NCBI RefSeq assembly: GCF_003815915.1
Contig: NZ_CP033929.1
Coordinates: 248,001-312,000 of the forward strand
Length of the DNA: 64,000 nucleotides
Origin: Chryseobacterium indoltheticum
GTDB lineage: Bacteria > Bacteroidota > Bacteroidia > Flavobacteriales > Weeksellaceae
Direction of reading: 5' to 3'
In this document: positions 62,270 through 64,000 of the stretch, piece after piece
How the letters are laid out: each line of letters starts with the position of its first letter
Position numbering within the stretch: the first letter of the stretch is position 1
Position numbers and translations under genes: made by a program
The notes under the pieces: model-generated
Told to the model about the DNA's origin: nothing
Databases searched by the model: none
The model's input: only the letters and a program-made list of their open reading frames with translations

Positions 62270-63691
62270 ATGCAGAACATTCAAGATTTAAAGGACAAAA
62301 TTTTTTTTGAATCCAGCAGTATCATTGATATTTTGGGTGGAATAAACAATGTTGACGAACTGATTTCGAAACATGATCTCTTGAACGATCTTGTGGAAAA
62401 AATTGCTTTTTTAAAATTGTTAGATAAAAATCTGGAGTATTACAGCCGCAATAATTCAAATTTTGCTGATTATCAAAAACAGAAATCTTCTATTTCGAAT
62501 TATTTGGTAACCGAAGAAGAAGCAATTTTTAATAATGAATTGAACGAAATTGGAAATGAATCTTTCTCTGAACCCGAAAATAAAGTGGAAGAAGAGGAAG
62601 CGATTTTTAATAATCAGTTAAATGAAATTATTGAAAGTGATTACCACGAAAATATAGTAAGTTTTGTGGAAGAAAATCAGCCTGAGGCTGAAGGGAATTT
62701 TGTTTCGGACGAAATTTCTGATCATCTTGAAGAAGAAGCTGTTTTCAATAATCAGTTAAATGAAATTGAAGAAGATGAGCCGTCAGAAAATACTGACCAT
62801 GTTTTGAGCTTTATTGACGAAGAAAGGATTCTTGAAAATTCTCAGCCGGAAAGTGATGATGATTTCAATGAAGAAACTTATAACGAGAAAACGACAGCGG
62901 AAGAAGTTACTTTTAGTGATCAGTTGAATGAAATCAGTGAAGAAGAAAATCTAAATTCTGAAAAAATACCTGCTGAAACTCATATAATTCAGGATATTTT
63001 TGAAACCGAATATAATGAAGATGAAATTTTGGTTGAAGATACTGAAAATGAATATGTTTCAACGTTTAATCATGAGAATGATGAAATCATCAGTGAGAGT
63101 TCAAATGTAGAATCTATTTTAAATGAAATTAAAAAAGATTCTGAAACCTCCGAAGAAGAAGTTGAAACGAAAACAGAGGATTCTAACCGGGGAAAAATCG
63201 TCGATATTGATAAACCACAGTCTGAAATAATATCTGAAACTCCAAAATCAGACGAAAGTTTTGAAAATCTGGAGGCGTATCGTCAGGAAAAGAAAATAAA
63301 GCTTGCCAACATTCGAGGTTTAAAAAACATTCAAACCTTATTTGATGATGATCCTTTGGAAAGAGAAACGCCGCATGAAAAAGTTGAAATTCCGGTGGTA
63401 AAAGAAGACAGGGGAAGTTTAATAAAAACAAATATTCCGACTCAATTTATGGAGGCCGAAAAGCCAAGACCTGAGTTCAGACTTGATCTGAATGACAGAA
63501 TTGCTTTTACCAAAGTACTTTTTAATGGAAGCCAGACTGATCTGAATGCGTCAATTTCTGAGCTCAACAGGTGTAAAAACATCGAAGAAGCAAAAGAATT
63601 TTTAAGTGAACTATATTATGATAAAAATTGGGAAAAAGTAGATGAATATGCCCAAAGACTTTGGGTATTGGTAGAAAATAAATTTTTATAG
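62270..63691 (+). CDS. Acidic repeat protein of unknown function
   Basis: 473 residues, no signal peptide. Residues 1-80 form a helical domain (LVEKIAFLKLLDKNLEYYSRN). Residues 80-320 are strongly acidic and hold four copies of a motif (E)EEA-I/V-FNN-Q/E-LNEI at 82-94, 108-120, 154-166 and 210-222. The C-terminal 110 residues are again ordered (FRLDLNDRIAFTKVLFNGSQTDLNASISELNRC...). I do not recognise a family. The gene ends 7 bp before a membrane-protein gene, so the two are probably co-expressed. Confidence 0.75.
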   Translation: MQNIQDLKDKIFFESSSIIDILGGINNVDELISKHDLLNDLVEKIAFLKLLDKNLEYYSRNNSNFADYQKQKSSISNYLVTEEEAIFNNELNEIGNESFSEPENKVEEEEAIFNNQLNEIIESDYHENIVSFVEENQPEAEGNFVSDEISDHLEEEAVFNNQLNEIEEDEPSENTDHVLSFIDEERILENSQPESDDDFNEETYNEKTTAEEVTFSDQLNEISEEENLNSEKIPAETHIIQDIFETEYNEDEILVEDTENEYVSTFNHENDEIISESSNVESILNEIKKDSETSEEEVETKTEDSNRGKIVDIDKPQSEIISETPKSDESFENLEAYRQEKKIKLANIRGLKNIQTLFDDDPLERETPHEKVEIPVVKEDRGSLIKTNIPTQFMEAEKPRPEFRLDLNDRIAFTKVLFNGSQTDLNASISELNRCKNIEEAKEFLSELYYDKNWEKVDEYAQRLWVLVENKFL

Positions 63692-63698
63692 AATTTCA

Positions 63699-64000
63699 AT
63701 GAGCAGAAACATTAATGTTTTTGGGAAAAAAATAAAGTCAGATCAACTTGCATTTTACATTATTTGTATCGCGGTTTTATCTATTTATAGTTTTCTTGAA
63801 AAACCTTTTGTTAAAATGAAATATCTGCAAAGTGATATACAATATTTTGAAGATCATTATTTCTGGAAAATTTATCTTACAGTTTTTGCTATTCTTATCA
63901 TTTTTATATTTATTAAAAGTAAAAAAACTAAAGAAGCAATTGGAAGATTAATACTATTTCCTCTATTTTATTTCTTTTTATTTTATGTTTTTCTTAATAA
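63699..64000 (+). CDS. Membrane protein, 5' part only
   Basis: Starts ATG at 63699, 7 bp after the acidic repeat gene, and runs out of the window (100 codons seen). Three hydrophobic helices are visible: LAFYIICIAVLSIYSFL, IYLTVFAILIIFIFI and LILFPLFYFFLFYVFL. No family can be named from this part. Operon position suggests a link to the upstream acidic protein. Confidence 0.65.
   Translation, partial: MSRNINVFGKKIKSDQLAFYIICIAVLSIYSFLEKPFVKMKYLQSDIQYFEDHYFWKIYLTVFAILIIFIFIKSKKTKEAIGRLILFPLFYFFLFYVFLN

Overview
The window looks like chromosomal DNA of a Chryseobacterium-like member of the Flavobacteriia (Bacteroidota). The evidence is low GC, promoters of the Bacteroidota type (TTTG, about 19 bp, TAnnTTTG), two GLPGLI-family proteins, a PorW/SprE-like type IX secretion protein, a fused MurF-alanine racemase, a SusC/TonB-style outer-membrane protein, and a GG-leader bacteriocin-like peptide of a kind common in Chryseobacterium. 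There is no prophage, transposase or CRISPR array.

Layout. 1-3.1 kb: the 5' part of a secreted TPR protein, a three-tRNA operon, a DUF3127 protein with an SSB-like tail, aat and an EamA exporter. 3.1-8.3 kb: a TPR protein, glmM and a DUF4421 protein, with two ParE-type toxin-antitoxin modules. 8.3-10.8 kb: the feoA-feoB-Cys-rich peptide iron operon with a palindromic operator. 10.9-20.3 kb: two GLPGLI proteins bracketing FkbM, DinB and a large TonB-dependent protein, a decayed XRE regulator, two small secreted or leader-bearing peptides, a JmjC-like cupin and a phosphatase. 20.4-28.9 kb: an NAD/ADP-ribose island, all on the minus strand. 29-31.8 kb: a DUF1579 lipoprotein, then a dCTP deaminase-like/zincin/small-protein operon. 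31.8-49.9 kb: mostly housekeeping (lepA, an ECF sigma operon, kdsC-like, maf, porW-like, tsaB, yraN, ldcA, rnr, rpiB). 49.9-56.3 kb: a 1.26-kb AT-rich gap with DnaA-box-like sites, pgk, a methyltransferase, mnmG flanked by two perfect parS palindromes, and ybeY. 56.3-64 kb: a patatin/BamA-like protein, murF-alr, a third ParE module, tdk and two uncharacterised plus-strand genes.

The most interesting part is 20.4-28.9 kb. It carries KptA (RNA 2'-phosphotransferase), ADP-ribosylglycohydrolase, a class III-like sirtuin, a MacroD-type macrodomain, a TPR-DUF2971-like fusion, a divergent short PurA, a VWA protein, a coiled-coil protein, a frameshifted NADAR protein and an NrtR-type Nudix regulator. 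Four 21-bp sites of the form TTTGYGT-N7-ACRCWAA lie upstream of nrtR, NADAR (twice) and the coiled-coil/VWA/purA operon. Two of them overlap the -7 box. I infer an ADP-ribose-sensing regulon in which one group of genes makes or removes ADP-ribose marks and an attached VWA/PurA-like cassette has unknown function.

The two parS sites, mnmG and the DnaA-box-like cluster suggest that 49.9-55.8 kb is close to the replication origin, though gene strand bias does not switch there. All functions come from reading motifs and recalled family knowledge. No database search was run.
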